63,911 nucleotides of DNA from Alphaproteobacteria bacterium (GTDB lineage: Bacteria > Pseudomonadota > Alphaproteobacteria > Rhizobiales > Xanthobacteraceae): assembly GCA_009781045.1 (NCBI GenBank), contig WQYW01000005.1, forward strand, positions 1 to 63,911. The letters are read 5' to 3'. The notes beneath the pieces were generated by a model. That model searched no databases. It was not told the origin of the DNA and worked only from the letters and a program-made list of their open reading frames with translations. This document shows, piece after piece, positions 1-9,373 of this stretch. The stretch's first letter is position 1, and each line of letters begins with the position of its first letter. Both the position numbers and the translations under genes were made by a program.

Positions 1-20
1 CGGGGTCGAGAGCCCAGGAT

Positions 21-1670
21 ATGACATCTGAAGATCCGAAATTCCGCGACATAAAGGCGGCGGCGGAGCGCGGTGAGGCCGCCGCGCAATTGGACCTTGC
101 TGTCATGTATCATCTTGGACAAGGCGTCAGCCAGGACATCGCCCAGGCGGTCTTCTGGTACCAGAAGGCCGCCGACCAGAATGACGCTTCGGCGCAATCG
201 AATCTCGGCGCGATGTACATGGTCGGCAACGGTGTCAGTGAGGACCCTGCCCGGGCAGTTCTCCTGTTCCGCAAGGCCGCGGAGCAGGGCGACAGTCACG
301 GACAGTTCAATCTTGCCATCGCTTGCCAGCAGGGCCTTGGCGTGACGCAGGATGATGAGGAAGCCGTGTTCTGGCTGCGCAAGGCCGCCGACCAGGGCGA
401 GGCAGATGCGCAGGCGATTCTTGGAACGGCCTACGAGCTCGGTCGCGGCGTTCCCCAGAATGATGGCGAGGCGCTACGCTGGTTTCGCAAAGCAGCCGAC
501 CAGGAGCACCCCGAGGCCCAATGCAGTCTTGGCCTGATGGCTGGCACAGGCCGGGGGGGACGGCGCAACACGGCGCAGGCCGCCCGCTGGTTTCGGCGCG
601 CCGCTGAACAGGGATTCGCTCCGGCACAGTTCAACCTCGGCCTGATCTGCGAACTGGGCCAGGGGGTTTCACAGAACCTCGGCGAGGCGCTGCAATGGTT
701 TCGCAGGGCCGCCGAACAGGGCAATCCCCAGGCACTCTTCCGCCTCTCCGAAGCCTTCAATGAAAGCCCCTACCTGCCGCTGGACCCGGAGGCGGCGGCA
801 GTCGTGCTCCGCCAGGCCGCCGAACTGGGGGACAGCAAGGCGCAATGGAGTCTTGGCGAACTTTTCGAGTGCGGTCTCGGGGTTCCCCGCAACGACAGCG
901 AGGCCCTGCGCTGGTATCGCCTGGCAGCGGATCAGGGGAGTGCCCGGGCGCAACGCAATCTTGGCCTGATGTACATGGCCGGCCAGGGCGTTCCCCAGGA
1001 CTATTCCGAAGCACTGCGCTGGTTTCAGATCGCAGCCGCGCAGGGAGAAACCCAGGCCCAGTTCAGTATCGGCCAGCTTTACGAGACCGGACGGGGCGTG
1101 CCGGAGGACCAGGCGCAGGCGGTACACTGGTTTCGCATGGCAGCCGAGCAGGAAGACCCTGACGCCCAGAACGCTCTCGCCGGGAAATATATCGGCGGCG
1201 TTGGTGTCAACCAGGATCTCCCGCAAGGCATTGCCTGGCTTGAAAAGGCTGCCGTTCACGGCAGCCAGCTGGCGCAATTCAGTCTCGGCCTCGCCTATAA
1301 AACCGGCAGCGGCGTTCCCCAGGACCCTGCACAGGCGCTGCGCTGGTTCCGCGAGGCCGCCGACCAGGGCCATGGGAGAGCGCAATACCATATCGGCGAG
1401 GCCTACGAACGCGGCCACGGCGTCCCCCGGGACCTCGAGCAGACCGTTTTCTGGTGCCGCAAATCCGCCGAAGCAGGGTTTGCTCTGGCGCAATATGACC
1501 TCGGCCTCATGTACAGAGATGGCCGATTTCTGTCCCGCAATCCGGCACAGGCAACATACTGGTTCCGCAAGGCGGCCGAGCAGGGACTTGATCGCGCCAT
1601 TGAGGCACTGCAGGCCGCCGACAAACAGCTGCATGGCTCCTCAAGTCCTCAGGGAGCCGCGAAGACATAG
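21..1670 (+). CDS. Sel1-repeat protein (copy A, cytosolic type)
   Basis: The 549-residue product is almost entirely Sel1-like repeats (about 14 units of ~36 residues). The recurring pattern is A-x-x-x-L-G-x-x-Y-x-x-G-x-G-V-x-x-D followed by A-x-x-W-[FY]-R-K-A-A-[DE]-Q-G. Such alpha-helical solenoids are protein-interaction scaffolds; no enzymatic domain is visible. There is no signal peptide: the protein starts MTSEDPKF and enters the first repeat at once, so it is probably cytosolic unless exported by a dedicated secretion system. The start is supported by the matching N-terminus of the next gene (MTFEDPQF). Copy B lies 506 bp downstream in the same direction and is a clear tandem duplicate. 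The partner or process served cannot be read from the sequence. Confidence 0.9.
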   Translation: MTSEDPKFRDIKAAAERGEAAAQLDLAVMYHLGQGVSQDIAQAVFWYQKAADQNDASAQSNLGAMYMVGNGVSEDPARAVLLFRKAAEQGDSHGQFNLAIACQQGLGVTQDDEEAVFWLRKAADQGEADAQAILGTAYELGRGVPQNDGEALRWFRKAADQEHPEAQCSLGLMAGTGRGGRRNTAQAARWFRRAAEQGFAPAQFNLGLICELGQGVSQNLGEALQWFRRAAEQGNPQALFRLSEAFNESPYLPLDPEAAAVVLRQAAELGDSKAQWSLGELFECGLGVPRNDSEALRWYRLAADQGSARAQRNLGLMYMAGQGVPQDYSEALRWFQIAAAQGETQAQFSIGQLYETGRGVPEDQAQAVHWFRMAAEQEDPDAQNALAGKYIGGVGVNQDLPQGIAWLEKAAVHGSQLAQFSLGLAYKTGSGVPQDPAQALRWFREAADQGHGRAQYHIGEAYERGHGVPRDLEQTVFWCRKSAEAGFALAQYDLGLMYRDGRFLSRNPAQATYWFRKAAEQGLDRAIEALQAADKQLHGSSSPQGAAKT

Positions 1671-2176
1671 TCGCGCTCCTGGCCGACCCCGCCCGCGGGC
1701 TTCCCAATAGCCAAAAACCGACGAGCCCACCCTGCCGCAGACCCGCATGTTGTTATCTGACGCCACAACCTCGACATAAGGATCCGCCCACGTTCCCGGT
1801 CCGCCTGGCATAAGCTGCGGCCGACAGCGCGCAAGGTAGCCCCGCTTCACCAGAAGCGGTGGAAACGGTCTTTGCGCGGCAAACCAGATACCCTATGACA
1901 TGTGAACGCAAGTCTGGCTCGAAACGACGCGCGGCCGCGGACCACCAGGTCCCGGCAGGCAAACGCAACTGCTCGAACCGGTTCTGAGCGAGGCCCGGGC
2001 GCGGCATCCGCCTGCATCTCTTTCGACGCCACGTCGAAAGAGGCGTCCTGTGTCGGACGGGTCCACGGATATCCACGAATATCCAGGGATCGCTCACGGA
2101 TTGACATCCTGTGCGGTATGCGTAACCTGCGGGGGTCCCCCTTCGGTCGATCGCTTTTTTCCGAGAGCCCCGCATC
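1671..2176. other. intergenic region, no gene seen
   Basis: This spacer separates the two tandem Sel1 genes. The first 60 bases after the stop resemble the 3' flank of copy B (shared words such as GCTCCTGGCCGACC and CCAAAAACCGAC), so the duplication included downstream sequence. No coding-like reading frame is supported. Confidence 0.6.
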
Positions 2177-3784
2177 ATGACATTCGAAGATCCCCAATTT
2201 TGCGACACCAGGGCGGCGGCGGAGCGCGGTGAGGCCGACGCTCAATTCGACCTTGCTGTCATATATCATCTTGGAGAAGTCGTCAGCCAGGACCTTGCCC
2301 AGGCGGTTTTCCTGTACCAGAAGGCCGCCGACCAGAATCACGCTTCCGCGCTATCCAATCTCGGCACGATGTATACGCAGGGACTCGGGGTGAGCCAGGA
2401 CCATGCCCAGGCCGTATCCCTGTTCCGCAGGGCCGCCGACCAGGGCCATAGTCGCGCGCAGGTCAATCTTGCCGCAGCTTACCGGAATGGCTTCGGGGTT
2501 ACGAAAGACGCGAAGGAGGCGGTTGTCTGGCTGCACAAAGCCGCCGATCAGGGTGACGTGAACGCGCAGTTCCATCTTGGAGCGTCCTACGAGCACGGTC
2601 TCGGCGTTCCCCAGGATGATGCACAGGCGCTGCGCTGGTATCGCAAGGCAGCCGACCAGGACGACCCCCAGGCCCAGTGCCGCATTGGCCTGATGGTTGG
2701 CGCAGGTCGGGCTGGACGGCGCAACACTGCGCAGGCCGCCCGCTGGGTTCGCCGCGCCGCAGAACAGGGCTTCGCTCCGGCACAGTTCAACCTCGGCCTG
2801 GTCTGCGAGCAGGGCAACGGGGTTTCGCCGGACCGGCGACAGGCGCTGCAATGGTTCCGCAGGGCCGCCGACCAGGGCTATGCTGAGGCACTCTTCCGCC
2901 TCTCCGATGCCTTGAAAGACAACCCCGACCTGCCGCTCGACGCGGCGGCGGCCGCACTCCTGCTCAGCAAGGCCGCCAGCGAAGGCGACAGCAAGGCGCA
3001 ATGCGGCTTCGGCGAACTCTGCGAGTACGGTCTCGGGGTTCCCCAGAGCGATGACGAGGCACTGCGCTGGTATCGCATGGCAGCCGATCAGGGCAATGCC
3101 ACGGCGCAACGCAATCTTGGCCGGATGCACCGGGACGGTGACGGCGTGCCCCAGGACTTTGCGGAGGCACTGCGCTGGTTTCAGCTCGCCGCCGATCAGG
3201 GGGATGCCTGGGCCCAATATAATCTCGGCCGGCTCTACGAGACCGGCATGGGCGTGCCGAAAGACCACACACAGGCCATGCACTGGTTTCGCATGGCGGC
3301 CGATCAGGAAAACGATGCCGCCCAGAACGCTCTCGCCGAGAAATACATCGGCGGCCTTGGCGTCGACCCGGATCTCGCTCAAGGCGTCGTCTGGCTGCAG
3401 AAGGCAGCCGATCAGGGCAACGAGCTGGCGCAATTCCATCTCGGCCTCTGCTATAAAACCGGCCGGGGCGTTCCCCAGGACCACGCACAGGCGGCACGCT
3501 GGTTCCGCGAGGCCGCCGACCAGGGCCATGGCAGGGCGCGACACCATCTTGCCGAGGCTTACGAAGCCGGCAACGGCGTCCCGCGGGACCTTGAGCAGGC
3601 CCTTTACTGGTGCCGCAAATCCGCCGAAGCAGGGTTTGCTCTCGCGCAATATAACCTCGGCACCATGTACAGCGATGGCAGATTGTTTTCCCGCAATCCG
3701 GCAAAGGCAACATACTGGTTCCGCAAGGCGGCCGCACAGGGTTTCGATCGCGCCATTGCGGCTCTGCAGGCCGCCGACAGATAG
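2177..3784 (+). CDS. Sel1-repeat protein (copy B, cytosolic type)
   Basis: The 535-residue product is a close paralogue of the gene ending at 1670 and aligns with it over its whole length, from MTFEDPQF through the last repeat (YWFRKAAAQG) and the terminal ALQAAD segment. It consists of about 14 Sel1-like repeats with no signal peptide, membrane segment or other domain. Inferred role: an interaction scaffold. The copies differ at many surface positions but keep the Gly and Ala framework of each repeat, which suggests both are under selection as proteins. A GC-rich stem-loop follows the stop codon. No neighbour indicates a pathway. Confidence 0.9.
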   Translation: MTFEDPQFCDTRAAAERGEADAQFDLAVIYHLGEVVSQDLAQAVFLYQKAADQNHASALSNLGTMYTQGLGVSQDHAQAVSLFRRAADQGHSRAQVNLAAAYRNGFGVTKDAKEAVVWLHKAADQGDVNAQFHLGASYEHGLGVPQDDAQALRWYRKAADQDDPQAQCRIGLMVGAGRAGRRNTAQAARWVRRAAEQGFAPAQFNLGLVCEQGNGVSPDRRQALQWFRRAADQGYAEALFRLSDALKDNPDLPLDAAAAALLLSKAASEGDSKAQCGFGELCEYGLGVPQSDDEALRWYRMAADQGNATAQRNLGRMHRDGDGVPQDFAEALRWFQLAADQGDAWAQYNLGRLYETGMGVPKDHTQAMHWFRMAADQENDAAQNALAEKYIGGLGVDPDLAQGVVWLQKAADQGNELAQFHLGLCYKTGRGVPQDHAQAARWFREAADQGHGRARHHLAEAYEAGNGVPRDLEQALYWCRKSAEAGFALAQYNLGTMYSDGRLFSRNPAKATYWFRKAAAQGFDRAIAALQAADR

Positions 3785-4280
3785 CCGCCTGCCTCCTCAG
3801 GGAGCCCACTCGGGCTCCTGGCCGACCGCGCCCGTGGGCTTCCAAAAAAACCAAAAACCGACCCGCCTTGGCGCAGCTTCGCATCTCAGGCTCATCTGGC
3901 GAAATCTCCATCGTTGCCTGCTTCTGTGCCCCACAGCGGATCCGTCTGTCGCGCGGCATCGCCCGGAATGAAACGCAAAAAGCCGCAGTCGCAAGTGCAC
4001 ACCATCCGCCATACAGCTCTCTCTCCTTCACCGACGCGGCACAATCCGCTCTCCGCGCGCAGGCAGGGAGCGTGCACGACTGCAGCCCTGCAGCTGGAGA
4101 GCTTCGGCGACGACCCGTTCCCGCCGGCTTTCCGTGCGCACGGACAGGAAGCTGAGACAGTCGCGGCGTTGTCTTCGCGGTTGCCGCTTCATCGTAAGCC
4201 GGGGAGCAGAAGGGCGGCACGGAAGGAGGGCGCCGAACTCCGCCGGATCCGCGCGCCCCGCGCAGCCCGGCACTTCCTTC
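3785..4280. other. intergenic region between convergent Sel1 genes
   Basis: Apart from the stem-loop at 3801-3818, nothing coding is supported between the stop of Sel1 copy B and the stop of the opposite-strand Sel1 pseudogene. Confidence 0.55.
3801..3818 (+). terminator. stem-loop after Sel1 copy B
   Basis: GGAGCCC (3801-3807) and GGGCTCC (3812-3818) form a 7-bp perfect stem with a 4-base loop, starting 17 bases after the stop codon at 3784. An A-rich rather than T-rich run follows, so this is a candidate terminator or 3' stabilising hairpin only. Confidence 0.4.
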
Positions 4281-5337
4281 CTATTTCGACCTGAGCTGGG
4301 TGTCCTCTGTCCGCAACGGATCCGGAGCCTTGCCAAGACCCTTCTCTGCCGCTTTGCGGAACCACATTTCAGCCGCCTCCAGGTCCTGCGCAACCCCTGC
4401 GCCGCTGGCGCAGGCCTCACCAGGATTTAACTCTCCGCCGGGATCCCCCTTCTCTGCCGCTTTGCGGAACCACATCACCGCCTGCTCCGCATCCTGCGCG
4501 ACGCCCCTGCCGCTGGCGCAAGCCATGCCCAGACCGCATTGGCCCCGTGCGTTGCCCTGCCCGGCAGCCTCGCGAAACCAGCGCACCGCCTCATTGTCGT
4601 CCGGCGTCACGCCATGTCCGAAATAACACATCCCCCCAGTCTCACCTGAGCCTGCACGTCCCCCTGCTCGGCGGCCTTCCGCAACCACACCAGCGCGTTG
4701 CCGTTGTCCTGCCGAACCCCCCGGGCTTCGGCGTGGGCAATGGCCAGACAGCGTTGCGCCTCAACATTGCCGTGCTCGGCGGCCCAGTGATACCACCGCA
4801 TTGCCTGGGCCCCGTCCCGCTTCACGCCCCGGCCGCATTCATACATTGTGCCAAGTTTGAACTCCGCCTCCCCATCCTTCTGCTCGGCAGCCTTGCGCAA
4901 CCAGCGCAGCGCCCGGGTCTTGTCCTGTTTCACGCCATCGCCAAGGTCATAGGCCATGCCCAGCATAAACTGGGCCTCCGCCACCCCCTGGTCGGCAGCC
5001 TTGCGCAACCAGTGCACCGCGTTGTGCGGACCCCGATTCACGCCCTCACCGCCGACATGGAGCAGGCCCAGATTATACTGGCCTTTCGCATCGAGCACAC
5101 CGCCTCAGCGGTATCCTGAGCCACGCCATCCCCTTCATAATGCGCCACGGCGAGATTATGTTGAGCCGCAGCGAGTCCCTGGTCCGCAGCGCGGCGAAAC
5201 CAGCGCATCGCCTCAACAAGGTCGCGCGCTACACCACGCACGGTCCGGTACATCACGGCGAGATTGAACTGCGCGTGCGCGTCTCCGCCCTCTGCCGCAG
5301 CACGGATCTCACGCAATTTGACGTCCGGCTTCTTCAT
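4281..5337 (-). pseudogene. frameshifted Sel1-repeat gene (copy C)
   Basis: Three overlapping minus-strand frames together give one Sel1-repeat protein. The first part starts at 5337 with MKKPDVKLREIRAAAEGG, matching the N-termini of copies A and B. It loses frame near 5100, where about eight residues of a repeat also seem to be missing. The second frame carries the repeats down to QVRLG at about 4640, where a six-base C run on the plus strand (4632-4637) shifts the frame; removing two bases there restores RLGMCYFGHGV and the rest of the repeats to the stop at 4281. Two lesions in one short gene favour true decay, though the homopolymer site could be a sequencing error. No signal peptide is present. 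Confidence 0.75.
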
Positions 5338-5976
5338 GCCAACCACTCTCGATGACCACGGCTGAAGCGGCGCAGGTGGACCATGAAGGCGGCGTCTGTT
5401 AACGCTGCCGCGCCGGATCTGCCGCCTTCTCAAAACCAGCTGACCGGGCGCAAGGGGGGAAACCGCGAGCAAACGTAGGAAAACGCGAATTCGCTCCCGA
5501 CCCGACCCAACGACACCCGACAAGAGGCGTTCTTGCGCAAACCCCGATCCGGAAGGTCGCAGCCTGTCAGGAACATCGCTCCAGGCACCATATCAGAGCA
5601 GACCGGCAAGAGGCGGAAACTGACACAGGCTCGCGGCGTGCTCCTCGCGGTTGCAGCTTCATCGACGCCGGACCGCGGAAGGGGACGCTGCGGTGCGACC
5701 GATCCGCCCCGAACCGCTCGGCCCCCTGCTTCGACTTGAGGTAACTGCCCAGGCTGGATACAGATCTCATGGGGAGCTTACATCTCCGGCATTCGGCTTG
5801 AACCTGTGAGAAATTGCCTTTGCGCATGCCAGGATATCACATTTTTTCCCCCAGGCATTCATGGTGGGACGATTCTTCCTGCTGGTGTTCCGTTCCATGC
5901 ATATTTCCAACGCCACCAAAACAGCGCAGCCGATCAGGAAGCCGTCTTTCCCGATCCTGGTCAGAAGAGTTGAGCC
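5338..5976. other. intergenic region, no gene seen
   Basis: This stretch holds the upstream region of the minus-strand Sel1 pseudogene and of the plus-strand small gene at 5977. No frame in it has a credible protein. Confidence 0.5.
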
Positions 5977-6282
5977 ATGTCACTTTTCGCCGACATCAAG
6001 GAGATGATCCGACGGCAGCGCCTGGCCAGGAAATTGACCGATTCTGACCTGATCACAGAGGCACAGGCAATCGGGATCGCCCGCCAATATGTCGATGCTC
6101 ATGACTGGATTTTCTGTGAGCCGGTTATAATTGGCAAGGTCCAGCCTGTGTTCGGCGGAACGCCGCTCTTATTCACGCTTCGAGGCGGCGGGCACAACCG
6201 AGGTGGGCAGAAAATCCGGATGGTCATTGACCGGGTTGAGGGCAAGGTTCTCGAGGCCCGCTGCGTCAGCGTCCCTTATTGA
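5977..6282 (+). CDS. small hypothetical protein (101 aa)
   Basis: This is a compact 101-residue protein, MSLFADIK...CVSVPY, with mixed charged and hydrophobic composition typical of a folded protein. The N-terminal half is helical and charged (residues 1-45); the C-terminal half is beta-like with a Gly-rich turn (FGGTPLLFTLRGGGHNRGG, about residues 60-78). A purine-rich AGAAG lies about 9 bases upstream of the ATG. There is no signal peptide or membrane segment. The shape loosely recalls small NTF2-like or PepSY-like domains, some of which serve as immunity proteins, but I do not recognise a family. It stands alone between gene-poor stretches. Confidence 0.6.
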   Translation: MSLFADIKEMIRRQRLARKLTDSDLITEAQAIGIARQYVDAHDWIFCEPVIIGKVQPVFGGTPLLFTLRGGGHNRGGQKIRMVIDRVEGKVLEARCVSVPY

Positions 6283-7464
6283 GTGTTGGGCGCAATCAGC
6301 AATCAGCTGGCTTCGCTCACATCAACCCATCGATCCCGAAAATCGAGAGATGTCGCGACCGCAACACCGAGGCTGCGTGAAGGGTGAAGGATCGGTCAAT
6401 GTTCCATCAATCGTCACCTGCCCCTCGCGATTCCAGCCTGCATCCTGCCGGCCACAGAATTTCCGCCTCATGGGGGCGCCCGCCACCAGGCGCTGATCCA
6501 GTCCGTCGGGTCGATTGCCGCAGGTCAACGCCATGATCGGCGACATCTGCCGCGCGACAGCATCCTTCGAGGTTTCATCCGTGATCCGTAATCCCGCACC
6601 CGACAATCGCCCGCTATCTGCACCACAGCCATACCACGACGCCTGACATGACCCGACAACCTGCCGTTTCGGCACGCCGTCCGCCAGGCCGCGCCGGCGC
6701 GTGCCGGCCCGCTGACGGCCCTGCCGCTCGAACGCGCTGGCTGCGAGGGAGCGCACAGTGGATCGCCGCGGGCGACCGCTTTCGCCCGCGCCCACAGCAC
6801 CGCCTGTGATCCCCGGGTGGTAAGCGCTTCCTTACCCCCGGTCGCAACTCGGGGTCGCCGACTCCCGCAAGTCTGTCGGACGCAGTGCGCATTCCTGAAA
6901 CAAAGAGCACGAAATGCTGCGGCTTTTGATATTTCCGTGTCATTTCCTCCCACGAAACGTAACAAAAGAATCAATGGCGCGCCGGATCGGGCCAGTCCGC
7001 CAGGCTCTTTCAGGACGCGCCGCTTCGCCTTCCCGGCGCATCACGCTTCCGCGCAGCCCGCGCCCGGCCCCGGACCGCCAGCGCGGTCCCAACTCCCGCA
7101 CGCCCCCCGTTACTACCTGACGCAGCAGGCCACCTCCGGAACCGATCAAAAGGCCCGATTTCCGGCGACGCGACGCCAGCCTCACGGATTCGCGTTCGCC
7201 AGGCCACAGCCCCCTGGTTGCCGATCAGGCCCGACCTCAACCCTGCGGAAGATCACCCAAATGGGCCATGCGCTCTGTTGACGACTCCTTCACACTGTTT
7301 GACCAAATGCTCAAACTTTCTATAATCGGTTAGCCGCTTTCCTTTCAGTAGTCTCGTATCGTGATGTGCCTGAAAGTCATAGCCGGATCCAGATGCAGGC
7401 AGCATGTTCCGCCATACCGCATCTGGATCCTGAGCAGGAGCGGCGACCTGAAAGGGTAGATGCC
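6283..7464. other. long gene-poor region with one inverted repeat
   Basis: About 1.2 kb without a supportable gene. Open frames on both strands are Arg- and Ala-rich shadows of GC-rich DNA. The only clear structure is the 12-bp inverted repeat at 7385-7430, annotated separately. Confidence 0.5.
7385..7430 (+). promoter_or_regulatory. perfect 12-bp inverted repeat upstream of small membrane protein
   Basis: GGATCCAGATGC at 7385-7396 is exactly mirrored by GCATCTGGATCC at 7419-7430 across a 22-base spacer. The element ends 34 bases before the start codon of the small membrane-protein gene at 7465. It could be an RNA hairpin in the leader, a terminator of upstream transcription, or a pair of operator half-sites. 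Confidence 0.5.
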
Positions 7465-7605
7465 ATGTCACGCAATTTCGGTCTCAAGGCTCACGAAATC
7501 GAGGACGAGGTCTGGGCCCATCACGACATCGACAGCAGCCAGTGGGTTTTCACCACGCTCGGGCTGGTCGCACTCGGCATAATCGCGGTCTCGCTGCTGC
7601 TGTAA
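7465..7605 (+). CDS. small single-pass membrane protein (46 aa)
   Basis: The 46-residue product has a soluble, acidic, His-containing N-terminus (FGLKAHEIEDEVWAHHDIDS) and one C-terminal transmembrane helix (about residues 27-46, WVFTTLGLVALGIIAVSLLL). The ATG at 7465 follows a good ribosome binding site (GAAAGGG), which favours it over the in-frame upstream ATG at 7366, which lies before the inverted repeat. The layout is that of a tail-anchored small protein facing the cytoplasm. No family is recognised; small proteins of this kind often modulate larger membrane complexes. It has no operon partner. Confidence 0.6.
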   Translation: MSRNFGLKAHEIEDEVWAHHDIDSSQWVFTTLGLVALGIIAVSLLL

Positions 7606-7928
7606 ACCTGCGCCGCTGGCGGTGGCGGGCGCGCTCAAGACTCCGGAGCGACCCGGTTCCCCGTGAACAGATCAGGGCGCACGGCCTTTCGCTGCACACT
7701 CCCTGGCGCCGTCAGCGAAGTTTTTGTCTGCGCGCTTCAGGCGGCAAATCCGCCTGATGCGCTGCGGTTTGACCATATTGCCCTGTCCTCACCAGGATCA
7801 CAGACAGTGATCCTTCCTGACCCATCGACAGGTCTTCACCGGTTTCCCACACCTGCCCGAATTGCAAACTCGGCTGCCGCGTCTTCGTTTCCCGGTCAGG
7901 TGAGCTGTCACGCTTTCGCGCATTTTCC
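7606..7928. other. intergenic region, no gene seen
   Basis: The space between the small membrane protein and the convergent YaiI-family gene. No supported gene or clear terminator was found. Confidence 0.5.
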
Positions 7929-8411
7929 TCAGCGCGGCAACTTTCCCCGGCCTCGTTCAATACGGCGGATGGTCTGGTCCAGTGCTGCCAGGAAAGCCGA
8001 CCGATCGCGACGGGTGAGCGGTTTCGGGCCGGAAGTCACTGCTCCCGCCGAACGCAGATCCGTCATCAGGTTGCGCATCGCAAGTGCCATGCCGATCGAC
8101 TCCGCGGTGAACAGCCTGCCGTCCGGCGCGATCACCGCAGCCCCGGCTTTGACGCAGCGATCGGCCAGCGGGATATCGGCAGTGACCACGATATCCCCCT
8201 GGCCCGCCTGTGCCGCGATATGGTCGTCGGCGGCGTCAGGACCCGCCCCGGCTGCGATCCGCGTAACCAGCGGATCCTGCGGCACCTGGATGAAGCGACC
8301 GGCGACAACGATGACAGGGAGACCATGGCGGATGGCGACGCGGTAGATCTCCTCCTTGACCGGACAGGCATCGGCGTCGACATAGATCCGTGTACTGCAG
8401 CTATCCACCAT
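7929..8411 (-). CDS. yaiI: YaiI/YqxD family protein (DUF188)
   Basis: The 160-residue product matches the YaiI/YqxD (UPF0178) family end to end. It has the N-terminal Y-V-D-A-D-A-C-P-V-K-E-E motif (residues 10-21) and the central D-x-x-I-A-A-Q-A-G-x-G-D-I-V-V-T-A-D-I-P-L-A block (about 73-95). It also has the A-P-D-G-R-x-F-T-x-x-S-I-G segment and the later G-P-K-P-L-T-x-R-D-R-S-x-F motif. The fold is related to NYN/PIN-like nucleases and the conserved acidic residues are kept, but no activity is established for the family. It is cytosolic, single-copy and normal in length. No operon partner is seen; it looks like a housekeeping gene embedded among accessory DNA. Confidence 0.93.
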   Translation of the reverse strand: MVDSCSTRIYVDADACPVKEEIYRVAIRHGLPVIVVAGRFIQVPQDPLVTRIAAGAGPDAADDHIAAQAGQGDIVVTADIPLADRCVKAGAAVIAPDGRLFTAESIGMALAMRNLMTDLRSAGAVTSGPKPLTRRDRSAFLAALDQTIRRIERGRGKLPR

Positions 8412-8719
8412 CTCAACTTCGGCTATCGCGTCCTGGATGCGTTCGATCGTGACTGGACTGTCGGTCTTCGGTGCGGGCGTGTGCTCGCGCGCCGAACGCA
8501 GACAGAAAATAGCGCCGTTTTATGGCACTGTCTGCGCCGTTGATCGTTGATCAGGGGTTTCCACGCCCCACCAGACCTTTTCTGTACAAACATCCTACAT
8601 TGGCGATTTATCACGTGCACCGGGAAGAATGTCCAGCCGTTTCCACACCGAAACCTGGCGGACGGTTGACCTCCCGATCGCGCATCCGCAGATTGATCGC
8701 GAAGCAATGGGGGTTCTTC
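8412..8719. other. intergenic region between divergent genes
   Basis: This holds the upstream regions of the yaiI-like gene (minus) and of the exported orphan (plus). Base composition becomes less GC-rich towards 8700. No discrete promoter could be defined with confidence. Confidence 0.4.
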
Positions 8720-9373
8720 ATGAGATCAATTATCGCCGCAGCGGCGTTTCTTGCCATGTCTTCTCACCACGCCGCAGCTCAAAATGGCGCATGGTGCAAT
8801 CCAGAGTTAATGAAAAGTGAAGCCGACAAGAAGATATGTTCGGAACTTATTATTGAGCATTTCGAAATATTTGAATCCCTCGGAAAGAAGCCTTCGGTCG
8901 AAATGTTTGGTGATTGCATAACGCGATTCTCCAAATTCGGCGGATATGACGGCGCCAAACTTGTCAAGACGTGCAGTGAGATTTTCAAAAAGTACCCAGA
9001 GCTTTACAAGACAAGTACTCCTCGCTCAGAAATTCCCCTTGTGTCGCGTTGGTATTTCGAGGGCGACTGGGGCTCAGATGAAGAAGAATGCAAGGATGAC
9101 GAGGGACCAAACTGGCGCACGATTATTGATCTTCGAGAGAATATGGGCGGAAAGCCGGCACCGTACTTTTCACGTTATGAGTATCATTGCATAATAGACA
9201 ACATGTCGACATTCGGAAAGGAAGTGGCGCTTGGCGCGACATGCTACGAACATCTATCTGAATACCCGAAAGATACCAACGAAGGTCAAAAGGATTCTTT
9301 CAGGATCTCACCCGCTCCAGATGGCGCAATAACCATTAATGGACGCAAATTCATCAAGTGCAAGCCTCTTTAG
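8720..9373 (+). CDS. exported Cys-rich hypothetical protein
   Basis: The 217-residue product begins with a classical signal peptide (MRSIIAAAAFLAMSSHHAAA, cleavage expected before QNGAWC). The mature protein is acidic and lysine-rich and carries eight cysteines (in WCN, KKICSE, GDC, KTCSE, EEECK, YHC, GATCYE and IKCK), which suggests disulfide bonds in the periplasm or outside the cell. The ATG at 8720 was chosen over the upstream in-frame ATG at 8522 because the signal peptide starts there. Base composition is clearly more AT-rich than the neighbours, with many AAA, GAA and ATT codons, which points to recent transfer. No family is recognised and no neighbour suggests a role. Confidence 0.75.
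   Translation: MRSIIAAAAFLAMSSHHAAAQNGAWCNPELMKSEADKKICSELIIEHFEIFESLGKKPSVEMFGDCITRFSKFGGYDGAKLVKTCSEIFKKYPELYKTSTPRSEIPLVSRWYFEGDWGSDEEECKDDEGPNWRTIIDLRENMGGKPAPYFSRYEYHCIIDNMSTFGKEVALGATCYEHLSEYPKDTNEGQKDSFRISPAPDGAITINGRKFIKCKPL

Noticed and set aside
2351..3649. 432-codon minus-strand frame opposite Sel1 copy B
   Set aside because: It mirrors the repeat periodicity of the sense gene and has no independent motif.
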